This document shows positions 52,312 to 61,800 of a DNA stretch of 64,000 nt, one piece after another. The translations under genes were made by a program, and so were the position numbers. The notes beneath the pieces are model-generated. The model was not told where the DNA came from. It did not search any database and worked only from the letters and a program-made list of their open reading frames with translations. Position 1 is the first letter of the stretch; every line of letters starts with the position of its first letter. The DNA lies in assembly GCF_001418015.1 (NCBI RefSeq), contig NZ_LIQG01000018.1, positions 47,511-111,510 on the forward strand, written 5' to 3'. Source of the DNA: Lacinutrix mariniflava. Its GTDB lineage: Bacteria > Bacteroidota > Bacteroidia > Flavobacteriales > Flavobacteriaceae.

Positions 52312-52958
52312 TTCCGCCATCTTATTTTAAACGTGTCGGCATCACTCCTATTCCTGTAAAAAAACCTACAGAGACTACAATAAGTCATCCTAAAGAAGTT
52401 ATAGAAAACAAACCACAAGCCGTTGTTGCTGTTTCTGCACCTAAAGCCGTTATAACACCTACAACTAGTAAGCCTAAAATTGTTCTAAACAGAGATACTA
52501 AACGCACGTCTGGTTTATCTTTAAAAAGTATTCGTGCAAAAAAAGAACATGAGATAAGGAAATTGGATGTAGTTGTTGATGAAGAAGATTTACCTAAAGA
52601 ACCTTTTTCTCAAGAGCAATTAACAGAAGTTTGGAACACTTTTGTAACAAAAATAGAAGCTGAAGGTAAAATGAATCTTGCCGCAATACTCTCTATAGAT
52701 GAGCCTACGCTAAAAGGAACAACCATTCATTTAACGTTTCCAAATTCTACAAATAAGGTGGAAGTTGAAAGACAGTCTTTCGACTTATTACAGTTTCTAA
52801 GAAAGAGTTTAAAAAACTACGATATAAGTTTAGATATTGATATAAATGAAGAAATGCAAAAGAAATTTGCATATACTCCAGAAGACAAATATGAAAAACT
52901 AAAAGAAAAAAATCCTAATATTGAATTGCTCCGTAAGACGTTTGATTTGGATTTGTAA
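52287..52958 (+). CDS. dnaX: Tau-specific C-terminal part of dnaX (reached by -1 frameshift or slippage)
   Basis: From the A9 run the -1 frame is open for 221 codons to TAA 52956-52958. It begins with NSSRFIIPPSYFKRVGI, a segment that looks like the normal continuation of DnaX. It then has a Pro/Lys-rich linker (about 60-90 residues) and ends in a folded region with WNTFVTKIEAEGKMNLAAIL and RKSLKNYDISLDIDIN, typical of the tau end of Flavobacteriia. Joined to residues 1-356 it gives a tau of about 577 residues. The slippery sequence in frame is GAA AAA AAA ATA, containing A AAA AAA. The tail would bind the polymerase alpha subunit and the DnaB helicase. An assembly error in the homopolymer is the alternative. 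Confidence 0.8.
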   Translation, partial: KKNSSRFIIPPSYFKRVGITPIPVKKPTETTISHPKEVIENKPQAVVAVSAPKAVITPTTSKPKIVLNRDTKRTSGLSLKSIRAKKEHEIRKLDVVVDEEDLPKEPFSQEQLTEVWNTFVTKIEAEGKMNLAAILSIDEPTLKGTTIHLTFPNSTNKVEVERQSFDLLQFLRKSLKNYDISLDIDINEEMQKKFAYTPEDKYEKLKEKNPNIELLRKTFDLDL

Positions 52959-52979
52959 TAGACCTTTTCTTTAATTACA

Positions 52980-52987
52980 TAAATTTG
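52980..52987 (+). promoter_or_regulatory. Candidate promoter of lipoprotein-miaE pair
   Basis: TAAATTTG fits TAnnTTTG. It lies 22 bp after the dnaX stop and 21 bp before the ATG at 53009. Confidence 0.4.
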
Positions 52988-53008
52988 AAATTATCTTATT
53001 TCTCTAAT

Positions 53009-53557
53009 ATGAAAAACATTCTATTTATAGTAACATTCGTTATTATCGCATGTATTAGTTGCGATGGTAAAGACCGTGTACATCTATCTAACGCTCAAAT
53101 TTTGAAAGAACATAAATTGCTTGATTCTTTTTCTGAAGACATAAAATACTTTCCTGAAAAATATACAGAAGTCGCAATTGATACTATTTTAAGCAATGGA
53201 TTTACAGTTAAGATTAAAACTTATGCTGACATGGAAAATAGTATTCTTAAAACTTATAAAGAAGATAACATCATTCATAAAAAGTATTACAGAAATATTA
53301 ATTCCGACATACAAATTAAGAACAATAACGAGATCATTTATCAAGCAACAGTAAACAATGCGTTTCTTGCCGATAGAATTAAAATGAACATACAAGGTTT
53401 CGTTATTAGTAACATAACCATTTCTGAGAAGTCTATGTTATTAAATGAACCTGAGTTGTATTTACGTTTAGATATTAAAAGAATGGATGATAAAGAGATT
53501 ATACCATTCCAATTTCATATCGATAAATATGGCGCTGCTAATATTACAAATCTTTAA
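53009..53557 (+). CDS. Hypothetical lipoprotein
   Basis: 182 residues from ATG 53009. The upstream in-frame start at 52985 overlaps a -7-like box and would put polar residues before the signal peptide. The signal peptide NILFIVTFVIIACISC ends in a lipobox with Cys18 followed by DGKD. The mature part (about 40-180) is beta-rich (GFTVKIKTYADMENSI, YLRLDIKRMDDKEIIPFQFH) and resembles Bacteroidota DUF4738-type lipoproteins, without certainty. It lies 16 bp before miaE. Confidence 0.65.
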   Translation: MKNILFIVTFVIIACISCDGKDRVHLSNAQILKEHKLLDSFSEDIKYFPEKYTEVAIDTILSNGFTVKIKTYADMENSILKTYKEDNIIHKKYYRNINSDIQIKNNNEIIYQATVNNAFLADRIKMNIQGFVISNITISEKSMLLNEPELYLRLDIKRMDDKEIIPFQFHIDKYGAANITNL

Positions 53558-53573
53558 ACTAAAATTTGATTAA

Positions 53574-54155
53574 ATGCTAGGACTTAAATTACCAACAGAT
53601 CCACGTTGGGTAAACATAGTAGAAAAAAATATTAAAGAAATTTTAATAGACCATGCCTTTTGCGAACAAAAAGCAACAAGTACCGCTATTTCTCTAATTG
53701 TAAGCTTTCCTGAATATTCCGATTTAGTAGAAGAAATGATCGCTTTGGTGAAAGAAGAAATAAGCCATTTTAAAATGGTACATGATTTAATTCTACAAAA
53801 TGGCTGGGTTTTAGGCCGTGATCGTAAAGATGAATATGTATCGAAATTGCTTCAGTTTTTTCCTAAAGGTGGTAGTAGAACGACACAATTGGTACATAGA
53901 CTATTGTATGCTGCACTAATAGAAGCACGCAGTTGTGAGCGTTTTAGGCTACTTAGCGAGGAATTAGAGGATAAAGAATTAGCAGAATTTTATAGAAAAT
54001 TAATGGTAAGCGAGGCAAACCACTATACTATGTTCTTAGGTTTTGCTAGACAATATGGAGATAGAAATGAAGTTGACGAAAAGTGGCAAGCTCTTTTAGA
54101 CTTTGAAGCAGACATAATGAAAGACTTAAGCAAAAGTGAAACCATACATGGATAA
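53574..54155 (+). CDS. miaE: tRNA-(ms2io6A)-hydroxylase
   Basis: 193 residues, a ferritin-like di-iron hydroxylase that hydroxylates the isopentenyl group of ms2i6A at position 37 of tRNA. The start LKLPTDPRWVN is typical. The di-iron ligands fit the pattern DHAFCEQKATSTAIS, ALVKEEISHFKMVHDLI (ExxH), YAALIEARSCERF and LMVSEANHYTMFL (ExxH). In the family the order is E..ExxH..E..ExxH, as here. It ends at the hairpin at 54291. Confidence 0.93.
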   Translation: MLGLKLPTDPRWVNIVEKNIKEILIDHAFCEQKATSTAISLIVSFPEYSDLVEEMIALVKEEISHFKMVHDLILQNGWVLGRDRKDEYVSKLLQFFPKGGSRTTQLVHRLLYAALIEARSCERFRLLSEELEDKELAEFYRKLMVSEANHYTMFLGFARQYGDRNEVDEKWQALLDFEADIMKDLSKSETIHG

Positions 54156-54290
54156 GCCTGTTTGCGTCTATAATATTAAAAGCTTAACCGTCTGTCTTAA
54201 AAAATAAAGAGCAAATACATAGCATTATTCAATATTAGCTCATATAATATTTTATAGAAAACAATAAGCACACACTTTATTATAAAAAAA

Positions 54291-54315
54291 AATCCAATAC
54301 AAATTGTATTGGATT
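54291..54315. terminator. Bidirectional terminator
   Basis: Perfect 11-bp stem AATCCAATACA / TGTATTGGATT with loop AAT, with A-run on the left and T-run on the right, between miaE and the convergent beta-barrel gene. Confidence 0.85.
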
Positions 54316-54341
54316 TTTTAGTTTTTTACTAGATGGTTTGG

Positions 54342-54872
54342 TTAAAACTTAACACCAAATCCTATTTGCATATTGGTGTTTTTTGCTTCTAAATTAGTTT
54401 CATCATCAAAGACGTTTGTTAATCCATAAGAGTATCTAAAATCCAGGAAGAATTCATCAGAAATCATGTATTCTATACCTGCAAGTCCTGAAAACGCAAA
54501 GTTTTGTAAACCATCTTCGTAATCATGACCTTTTAAACTTACTTGAGGTCCTAAGCCAATAGAAATACTTTCTGCAATTTTATACTTAAAAAATATTGGC
54601 ATTTGAATATAATCAATTCTAATATTTTCTTCTTTTGCTCCTTCAGCAGAAAATTGAATTTCCGGCGCTAAAGATAAGCTTGATGTTAAACTATATTCAG
54701 CAAAAAAACCGATTGCAAAACCATTTCTATGCATATTCTCAAACGAACCTGTTGTTGGTTCAAAATCTAAATTTGATATGTTAACACCAGCACGAACTCC
54801 GTATAATGCATTTTGAGAAAATCCGTAAATTGAAAACATTGCAAAGGCAGCGATAAGTACTATTTTTTTCAT
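54342..54872 (-). CDS. Outer membrane beta-barrel protein (PorT-like family)
   Basis: 176 residues. A signal peptide (MKKIVLIAAFAMFSIYGFSQ) is followed by alternating amphipathic strands: GVRAGVNISNLDF, GFAIGFFAEYSL, LSLAPEIQFSAEG, MPIFFKYKI, SISIGLGPQVSLKG, FSGLAGIEYM, FFLDFRYSYGL. It ends in MQIGFGVKF, the terminal aromatic expected for insertion by the BAM complex. It looks like an 8-stranded barrel of the OMP_b-brl type. Function unknown. Single gene. Confidence 0.85.
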   Translation of the reverse strand: MKKIVLIAAFAMFSIYGFSQNALYGVRAGVNISNLDFEPTTGSFENMHRNGFAIGFFAEYSLTSSLSLAPEIQFSAEGAKEENIRIDYIQMPIFFKYKIAESISIGLGPQVSLKGHDYEDGLQNFAFSGLAGIEYMISDEFFLDFRYSYGLTNVFDDETNLEAKNTNMQIGFGVKF

Positions 54873-54973
54873 AGAAATTGGTTTTATGTTCTTTATTAAT
54901 TTTGGTTCACTTTAAAAGTTGCACTAATATAATTTTTTTTAATATAACTTGAACAATAAAAAGACAAAGTGTA

Positions 54974-55885
54974 TCATTTTAACTTTGTATGACTTAAAAT
55001 AGTCTCTTTATACATGCTTTTTATAATTCCATCTGCTAATCCTATCTTTGGAACATAGATATCTTTTGCTCCGCTCCATTTCATTGCAGATAAATAAATT
55101 CTAGTTGCTGGAATAATAACATCGGCTCTATCTTGATTCATATTAAGCTCTGTTATACGTTCTTCATAAGAATAACTTTGCAACATATTATAATACGTAG
55201 TTAGATAAAAATATGTCAGCGGCTTCCCAGCTGCTTTTCCTGAAGATTTAAATATATTATTAATGTTACCTCCAGAACCAATAACTTCAATAGTATCGTG
55301 TTGTCGTGTTTCTTTTTTAACCCACTGTTCTAAATCTAACCAAGTTTCTTTTTTTACAATATCATTTAACAAGCGAACTGTACCTATTTTAAAAGATCTT
55401 GAAGCTGTTTTTTCTCCATTATAAATAACACTAAACTCTGTACTCCCACCTCCAACATCTACGTATAAGTAGGTTTTATTTTTATCTATAAAAGTACTTA
55501 AATCTGTTGCTGCTATTATGGTAGCTTCTTCTTCTCCATCTATAATATCCACAGTTATTCCTGTCGATTCTTTTATTAAAGCTGACACTTCTTCTCCATT
55601 ACTTGCTTCTCTCATCGCCGATGTAGCGCATGCCTTATATTTATCTACTCGATGGGTTTTCATAAGTAATTTAAATGCCTGCATTGTATCTAGCATTCTA
55701 TCCGTATTTCCCTTAGAAATCGCATCATTTATAAACACATCTGCACCTAAACGAATTGGCACTCTCACCAACGACGTTTTCTTAAAACGAGCAGGTTTAT
55801 CTTTTTCTTCTACAATACTAGAAATAAGTAATCTTACAGCATTCGAACCTATATCTATTGCAGCATATTTAAGTATCTTAAGCAT
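54974..55885 (-). CDS. ppx: Exopolyphosphatase, Ppx/GppA family
   Basis: 303 residues, the short form with only the two actin-like domains. The first phosphate loop is AAIDIGSNAVRLLISS (8-23) and the second is YLYVDVGGGSTEFSV (about 138-152). EVIGSGGNINNIFK (about 199-212) is the third. The enzyme splits terminal phosphate from polyphosphate, or the pentaphosphate of pppGpp; the two cannot be separated by sequence alone. Its ATG overlaps the stop of ppk by one base, so synthesis and breakdown enzymes are made from one mRNA. Confidence 0.92.
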   Translation of the reverse strand: MLKILKYAAIDIGSNAVRLLISSIVEEKDKPARFKKTSLVRVPIRLGADVFINDAISKGNTDRMLDTMQAFKLLMKTHRVDKYKACATSAMREASNGEEVSALIKESTGITVDIIDGEEEATIIAATDLSTFIDKNKTYLYVDVGGGSTEFSVIYNGEKTASRSFKIGTVRLLNDIVKKETWLDLEQWVKKETRQHDTIEVIGSGGNINNIFKSSGKAAGKPLTYFYLTTYYNMLQSYSYEERITELNMNQDRADVIIPATRIYLSAMKWSGAKDIYVPKIGLADGIIKSMYKETILSHTKLK

Positions 55886-57945
55886 TAGTCTAATTGATTT
55901 TTATAATAGTTATACGTTTCAAACTGAGCTCTTATTTTTTCCTTTTTATCATGCCTATAAGTATTTGTCTGCTTTCTGTCTAATATTCTAGATTTTACAT
56001 TGTCTTTCCAACAAATATTAAAAGTATCTATTAATTCTTCTTTTATATCATTATCGTAAATAGGACAACTTACTTCTACTCTATTTTCAATATTTCTAGT
56101 CATCCAATCTGCCGAAGAAATATACACTTTTGGAATATTATCATTACAAAAAACATACAACCTTGTATGTTCTAAAAACTTATCTATAATACTTACAACC
56201 TTTATGTTTTCACTCATTCCTTTAACTCCTGGAACAAGACAGCAAATACCTCTAACAATCATCTCTATACTAACTCCTGCATTACTAGCTTCGTATAATT
56301 TGTTTATCATTTTATAACTAGAAATACTATTCATTTTTAAACGAATATATGCTGGCTTCCCTGCTTTTTTATTCTTTATTTCAGTATCTATTAAATTAAA
56401 GAATGCATTTTTTGTATAATGAGGTGACGTAATTATATGCTTAAATCTATATACTTTATAATTAACAGAAAAGAAATTAAACACTTTACTAATGTCTTTT
56501 AATATTTTCTGATTTGCAGTAAACAATGTGTAATCTGTATATATTTTAGCAGTAGATTCATTAAAATTCCCTGTACTAATAAAGCCATAACGTACGATTT
56601 TATTTTTTTCTTCACGTTCAATCACACACATTTTACTGTGCACCTTCAAACCTTGAACTCCAAAAATAAGCTGTACACCTTCTCTCTGCATTTGCTCTGC
56701 ATAATCGATATTTGCTTGCTCATCGAAACGTGCCTGGATTTCCATAGAAACCGTAACTTTCTTACCATTAATAGCTGCATTTATTAGCGAACTTGCAACA
56801 TGAGAAATTTGCGCTAACCTATAAATTGTAATTTTTATAACTTTAACCTGAGGATCTAAAGCAGCTTCTCTTAAAAACTTCACGGTATACGCAAACGTAT
56901 GGTACGGAGTATATTGTAAATAATCTTTTTTAGCAATAGCCTCAAAAATACTAGTTTCTAAACTTAGTCCTTTAACCGGCAGCGCTACAATTTTGTTGTA
57001 TAATAAATCGGTTCTTCCTAAACTAGGAAAACTCATATAATCGCGTCTGTTATGGTATCTTCCTCCAGGTATAATACTATCTGAACTTTCAATTCCCATT
57101 TTTGCCATTAAAAAATCCAGTGTTTCCTTATCTATAGTCTTATCATAAACAAAACGCACAGGTTCTCCATCTTGTCTATCTTTAACACTATCACTAATTT
57201 TTTCCATAAAACTTTTACTCAAATCACTTTCAAGATCTAGCTCTGCATCACGAGTAATTTTTATCATGTGCGCAGAAATGCTTTTATAATCGAAAATATT
57301 AAAAATATCATCTAAACAATAGCGTAAAAGATCGTCTAGCATAATTATGGAATTTTTACTTCCTTCTTTTGGAAGCACCACAAAACGATCCATGTTTTTA
57401 GAAATTTCAATTAATGCATATTGATTATCATTTTTTTCTAAAGACATATTAATCGCCAAATAAGCAGCACTATCCTTAAGATTAGGTATTCTAATCTCAT
57501 CGTTTAAAATTATAGTAACTAGTGCAGGACTTACATGTTGGATAAAGTAATTCTTTATAAACTTTTGTTGACTTACACTAATTTGATTTTCTTTTACAAT
57601 AAAAATATCTTCAGTTTCTAATTTTGTCTGAATATTACTTAAAATACTTAAACTTTCAGATTGCTGTTTTATAACTGTTTCAGTAATAATTTCTAGTAGA
57701 TCTGAAGCTTTAATCCCGCCTAATTGATTTTTACCTGCTTTACCAGCTTCATCGATGCGTTTAACAGTAGCATAACGAACCTTAAAAAACTCATCCAAAT
57801 TGTTAGAGAAAATACCTAAAAAACGCAAGCGCTCAATTAACGGAACATTCTCATCTGAAGCCTCTTGCAAGACTCTTCCGTTAAATTGCAACCAACTTAA
57901 TTCTCTATTAATATAAGTATAATTGGGGCCTGTTTTTTTAATCAT
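55885..57945 (-). CDS. ppk1: Polyphosphate kinase 1
   Basis: 686 residues, full length. It polymerises the terminal phosphate of ATP into polyphosphate. N-terminal domain: YINRELSWLQFNGRVLQEA. The catalytic domains hold the phosphorylated His in GLKVHSKMCVIERE (about 435) and the second His in KFLEHTRLYVFCN (about 585). TYRLAQ-type residues (KITIYRLAQISHVASSL) and STGNFNESTAKIYTD bind phosphate. The C-terminus is basic. It has a -7-like box at 57965 and follows a SixA-type phosphatase gene on the same strand. Confidence 0.96.
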   Translation of the reverse strand: MIKKTGPNYTYINRELSWLQFNGRVLQEASDENVPLIERLRFLGIFSNNLDEFFKVRYATVKRIDEAGKAGKNQLGGIKASDLLEIITETVIKQQSESLSILSNIQTKLETEDIFIVKENQISVSQQKFIKNYFIQHVSPALVTIILNDEIRIPNLKDSAAYLAINMSLEKNDNQYALIEISKNMDRFVVLPKEGSKNSIIMLDDLLRYCLDDIFNIFDYKSISAHMIKITRDAELDLESDLSKSFMEKISDSVKDRQDGEPVRFVYDKTIDKETLDFLMAKMGIESSDSIIPGGRYHNRRDYMSFPSLGRTDLLYNKIVALPVKGLSLETSIFEAIAKKDYLQYTPYHTFAYTVKFLREAALDPQVKVIKITIYRLAQISHVASSLINAAINGKKVTVSMEIQARFDEQANIDYAEQMQREGVQLIFGVQGLKVHSKMCVIEREEKNKIVRYGFISTGNFNESTAKIYTDYTLFTANQKILKDISKVFNFFSVNYKVYRFKHIITSPHYTKNAFFNLIDTEIKNKKAGKPAYIRLKMNSISSYKMINKLYEASNAGVSIEMIVRGICCLVPGVKGMSENIKVVSIIDKFLEHTRLYVFCNDNIPKVYISSADWMTRNIENRVEVSCPIYDNDIKEELIDTFNICWKDNVKSRILDRKQTNTYRHDKKEKIRAQFETYNYYKNQLD

Positions 57946-57964
57946 TTCTATAAAGTTTCAAACA

Positions 57965-57972
57965 CAAATATA
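57965..57972 (-). promoter_or_regulatory. Candidate promoter of ppk1-ppx
   Basis: On the minus strand TATATTTG fits TAnnTTTG, 20 bp before the ppk1 ATG and 15 bp after the sixA stop. The pair could thus be transcribed both from here and from sixA. Confidence 0.4.
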
Positions 57973-57986
57973 TTCTATTATTTGCA

Positions 57987-58496
57987 TTATTTTAAATGTT
58001 TTGGAAATACAATTTTTTCAGTTTTTCCTTTAGGCAAGTTTTCCCAACTATTAGTATCAAAATTTATCTTAACAAACCCAGATGTAGTAACGTTTTCAAT
58101 ATGAATATCGCCAAACTGATTAACAAAATTAGTGAGTGCATAATTATGGCCAAAAATCATTATGCTACCGAATGAATTATCACAAGATTCGATAACTCGT
58201 AAAAGTGATTCGCCAGAAAAGTCATATAAAGCCATTAAATACTTTCTGTTTACGTTTGTTAAAGCCAAATTTTTAATAAATATTTCTGCCGTTAGTTTTG
58301 TTCTTTCTGCAGCACTGCATAATATTAGTTCTGGATTTATTTCACTGTATTTTAAATGATTAGAAACTAGATTAGCATCAAGTTGTCCTCTTTTTTTAAT
58401 AGGCCGCTCAAAATCAGCTAATTCATTGTCCCAACAGGATTTAGCATGCCTTATCAAAAAAATTGTCTTACCTCTGTTAATCGTGTTTATGTGCAT
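57987..58496 (-). CDS. SixA-type histidine phosphatase
   Basis: 169 residues, a small histidine phosphatase. The catalytic motif is FLIRHAKSCWDN, with Arg16 and His17. AAERTKLTAEIF supplies the second Arg, and MIFGHNYALTNFVNQF contains the second His. In E. coli SixA acts on a phosphohistidine of a signalling or phosphotransfer protein. In the present case the target is unknown. It lies 41 bp upstream of ppk1 on the same strand. A link to polyphosphate metabolism is suggested only by this position. Confidence 0.87.
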   Translation of the reverse strand: MHINTINRGKTIFLIRHAKSCWDNELADFERPIKKRGQLDANLVSNHLKYSEINPELILCSAAERTKLTAEIFIKNLALTNVNRKYLMALYDFSGESLLRVIESCDNSFGSIMIFGHNYALTNFVNQFGDIHIENVTTSGFVKINFDTNSWENLPKGKTEKIVFPKHLK

Positions 58497-58513
58497 TTTG
58501 CCGATATTTATTA

Positions 58514-58521
58514 TAAATTTG
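58514..58521 (+). promoter_or_regulatory. Candidate promoter upstream of the adhesin region
   Basis: TAAATTTG fits TAnnTTTG on the plus strand and lies about 48 bp before the small ORF at 58569. It could drive the small ORFs and the large adhesin gene. Confidence 0.35.
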
Positions 58522-58568
58522 TTCTTTCAACGAATATATATGTTATTAAACACTTTTCTTTGTTATAC

Positions 58569-58700
58569 ATGAAAAATACAATTTATTTTGCAAACGCTAT
58601 TAATGCGCTTATCCCAAAGCTAAAACAACATCCTACAATCACCATTATTGGTGTAGCTCCCTTAAACTGTAGCAAAGTGATAGTTTTAATGAAGAGTTAA
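58569..58700 (+). CDS. Possible 43-aa small protein
   Basis: A 43-residue ORF, MKNTIYFANAINALIPKLKQ followed by HPTITIIGVAP and a Cys-containing end. It is preceded by a promoter-like box and lies in an otherwise gene-free gap. No family recognised. It could be chance or a decayed gene; the sequence is less hydrophobic than most chance ORFs in such AT-rich DNA. Confidence 0.3.
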   Translation: MKNTIYFANAINALIPKLKQHPTITIIGVAPLNCSKVIVLMKS

Positions 58701-58707
58701 CCGTGCC

Positions 58708-58872
58708 ATGAATAAAATATTAATGTTTAAATTACTAATTATCACAAGAGCAATATGTTCTTGTTTATTGGTGTATAAGAGTTTTTACTCTGAATATAAA
58801 ACCTACAGCCATCAATTTTACTTAAAAAACAAAATTGATGCAAACTCTATTTTAATAAACCCTATTTATTAA
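58708..58872 (+). CDS. Possible 54-aa membrane peptide upstream of the adhesin
   Basis: 54 residues starting at ATG 58708, 7 bp after the previous small ORF and ending 11 bp before the adhesin ATG. It has one hydrophobic segment (about 4-23, ILMFKLLIITRAICSCLLVY) and a polar, Tyr-rich tail. The layout would fit a small membrane protein co-transcribed with the adhesin. No family recognised, and conservation is unknown. Confidence 0.35.
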   Translation: MNKILMFKLLIITRAICSCLLVYKSFYSEYKTYSHQFYLKNKIDANSILINPIY

Positions 58873-58883
58873 TTTCCCAAATT

Positions 58884-61800
58884 ATGCTAACTAATAATTA
58901 TAATTTGAAAGTATATACGCATAAATATTTAATTTTAATATTTATACTATCTAGCATTTTCTCTTTTTCGCAGACGCAATCACCATCAATTCAAACAGGA
59001 GTTACCTTCCAGTGGTCGGATAATCAGAACGCCGGCATTAATAATCCAGCTACGATAAATTCTGTTACAGTTAACGGAGATATTTATAATACGTTTGTTA
59101 TACCGACATCATATGAGATGACAATTCTAGGTCCTGATGGAAACTCTCCGAATATGATTCTTGAAAACGGAACCACTTTGGCAAATACAAGTAGTGACCC
59201 TAACTGGAACACAAAAGCATTGAGTGCTTTTCAAGATAAAAACTTGAATCATTATTTTACTGCCAATCCAAATGGAGAAAACATGTGTGGTAATTTCACC
59301 AAAGCAGAAGTCTCCAATGCGCAGAGACAAACAATTTTTTACAGTAATCCAATACCATCAAATCAAGGTGGTATTTTGGCTGTTACAGAAAGAGGTGGAA
59401 ACAACTGTTTTTATGTTGAAGTATGGGGGATACCAGTTGGTGGAGGTCCAGAACAACAATTAGGTAACACTTTTGTAAGAAATTCTGGAGATTATAGAAA
59501 TTGTTCTTTTGGTCCTCCTATAAATAATAATACTGATTACTGGAGATCAGGACGATGTAACGAAAATGGACAGACTATTGGTATTGGTTTATTCTACTTA
59601 AACTCTATTGCACCTACTGGGTCAAAAATTACAAAAATAGAATTTGTTGGAGCAACACGAGATCATGGTGATGGTAAATTTTTTCTACTTCAAAAATATG
59701 CACAAGATGCAGATTTTGACGAATGTATAAATAGTATTAGTAATGGTGATTTAAATACTGTTGCAACTGCACCTGATAATTCGACGTTTTCTTTAGTTTC
59801 TGGACCTAGTACAGCTGGACAATCATTTTCTTTAGCGGCAAACGGAAATTACAGTTATACGCCAACTCCTGGTTTTACAGGAACTGTTACTTTTAGGTAT
59901 CGCGTATGTTTACCTGCACCAAACCAAGTGGTTTGTGATGAAGCAACAATTACTTTAAACTATCAACCTTTACCTGGTAACCCAGTTTTAGACACAACTT
60001 GTAATAATATTAATGATTCTAGTACGATTACTGTAACCTCTCCTGTTGGAAGTGAATATACGTACTCTATTAATGGAGGTCCATATCAAAGTTCTCCAAC
60101 ATTTAATAATTTAGCACCAGGAAGTTACACTGTATTGGTTTCTAATACAATTGGTTGTAGTAATTCTACATCTACAACAATCAATAACATTATAGAGATT
60201 TCTAATGTTGCTTCAACTAACGCTGCATGTGACACAGGAAATACAGGGTCTATTGACATAACAATATCTGGTGGTACTGCACCCTATACATACGCATGGA
60301 GTAATGGTACACCAACACAAGACTTAAATAATATACCTGCCGGAACATATAGTGTTTTAGTAACCGACACTAACGGTTGTGAGGCTTACATGGATAATAT
60401 TATTGTTGGTTCTCAAGACAATGCTAACCCAGTAATTACAGTACCTAATGCTTTAAGTATTGAGGGTTGTGATGCAAATGACATAACAGTTAGTAATTCT
60501 GTATTTGATTACAGTAGTACAACATCAGAAAATGTATTGACGACATTTAATACACTGTCTAATTATAATGCTAATGATGATAATAACGTTCAATCTGTAA
60601 CTTACATAGATAATATAACCTCTAGTGTTACTTGTACAATCATTGTTCAACGAACTTTTACTGCTATTGATGATTGTGGTAATATTTCTACTGCAACTTC
60701 TACAATAACTATTAGAGACACTACTCCACCAGATTTAACCAATTGTAATCTTGTCACACAAACAAATGAAGAATGCTCTAGTTCAGAAAACGAAACTACC
60801 GTAAATAATTGGAATGCATCAAACGTTGCTTTGTTACAAAGTTGTAGTATTGATAACTGTACTGATTCTAGTAATCTTGTCATAACATCAAACTATGTTT
60901 ATTCTAATTTTATAAATAGTTGTGGAACTAGTGGAAGTATAACAGTTACTTATACTGTTAAAGATGAGTGTAATAACTCATCTACAATAAATGCAACTAT
61001 TACCATAGAAGACAATACTGGACCAGATTTATCCAATTGTACCGCGATTAATCAGACTGTTGAATGCGATAGTCAATCTATTCAATCTGCTGCCTCTAGC
61101 TGGAATAATAGTAATATTGATGCCTTAAGAAATTGTGGAACAGATAATTGTGACGTTACAGCTACAAACAATGTAACATCTAATTTTAATTTTTCAGATT
61201 TTGTGCCTAATGCCTGTGGCGGTGGCACTATTGAAGCAGAATATTCTGTAATTGATGACTGTGGAAATGTCTCTCTTATTACTGGTACATTTACTATAGA
61301 GGATACTACTCCTCCAACTTTTAATCAAAGTTTACCAGGTGATATAACTGTTTCTTTCGACAATATCCCAAACGTTCCAAACATATCAGCTTCAGATAAT
61401 TGTGGTGATGTTACAGTTGCTTTTAATGAGACAGAATCAGGAGATATTTGTACTGGAAGTTATACTATAACAAGAACTTGGGTTGCTACAGATGACTGTA
61501 ATTTATCAACAACACACACTCAAATAATTACTGTAAACCAACCCGTTTTATCCGTAACTGTTTCAACTGTAACCAATGTACTATGTAATAGTGAGGCCAC
61601 TGGAAATATAGACATTACAGTTACTGGTGGTACAGGTCCTTACTCTTTTGTTTGGAATGATAGTGGTAATTCAACTACTGAAGATTTATCTAATGTTATT
61701 GCTGGTGCATATAATGTAACAATAACTGATGCTAACGATTGTACAACATCTATTGGTGCTACAATCTCTGAACCTACTAGCCCACTTAGTTTAAACATTA

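Noticed and set aside
60647..60883. Minus-strand ORFs inside the adhesin region (also 62193, 63182, 63345)
   Set aside because: Antisense shadows of the long open plus-strand adhesin frame.
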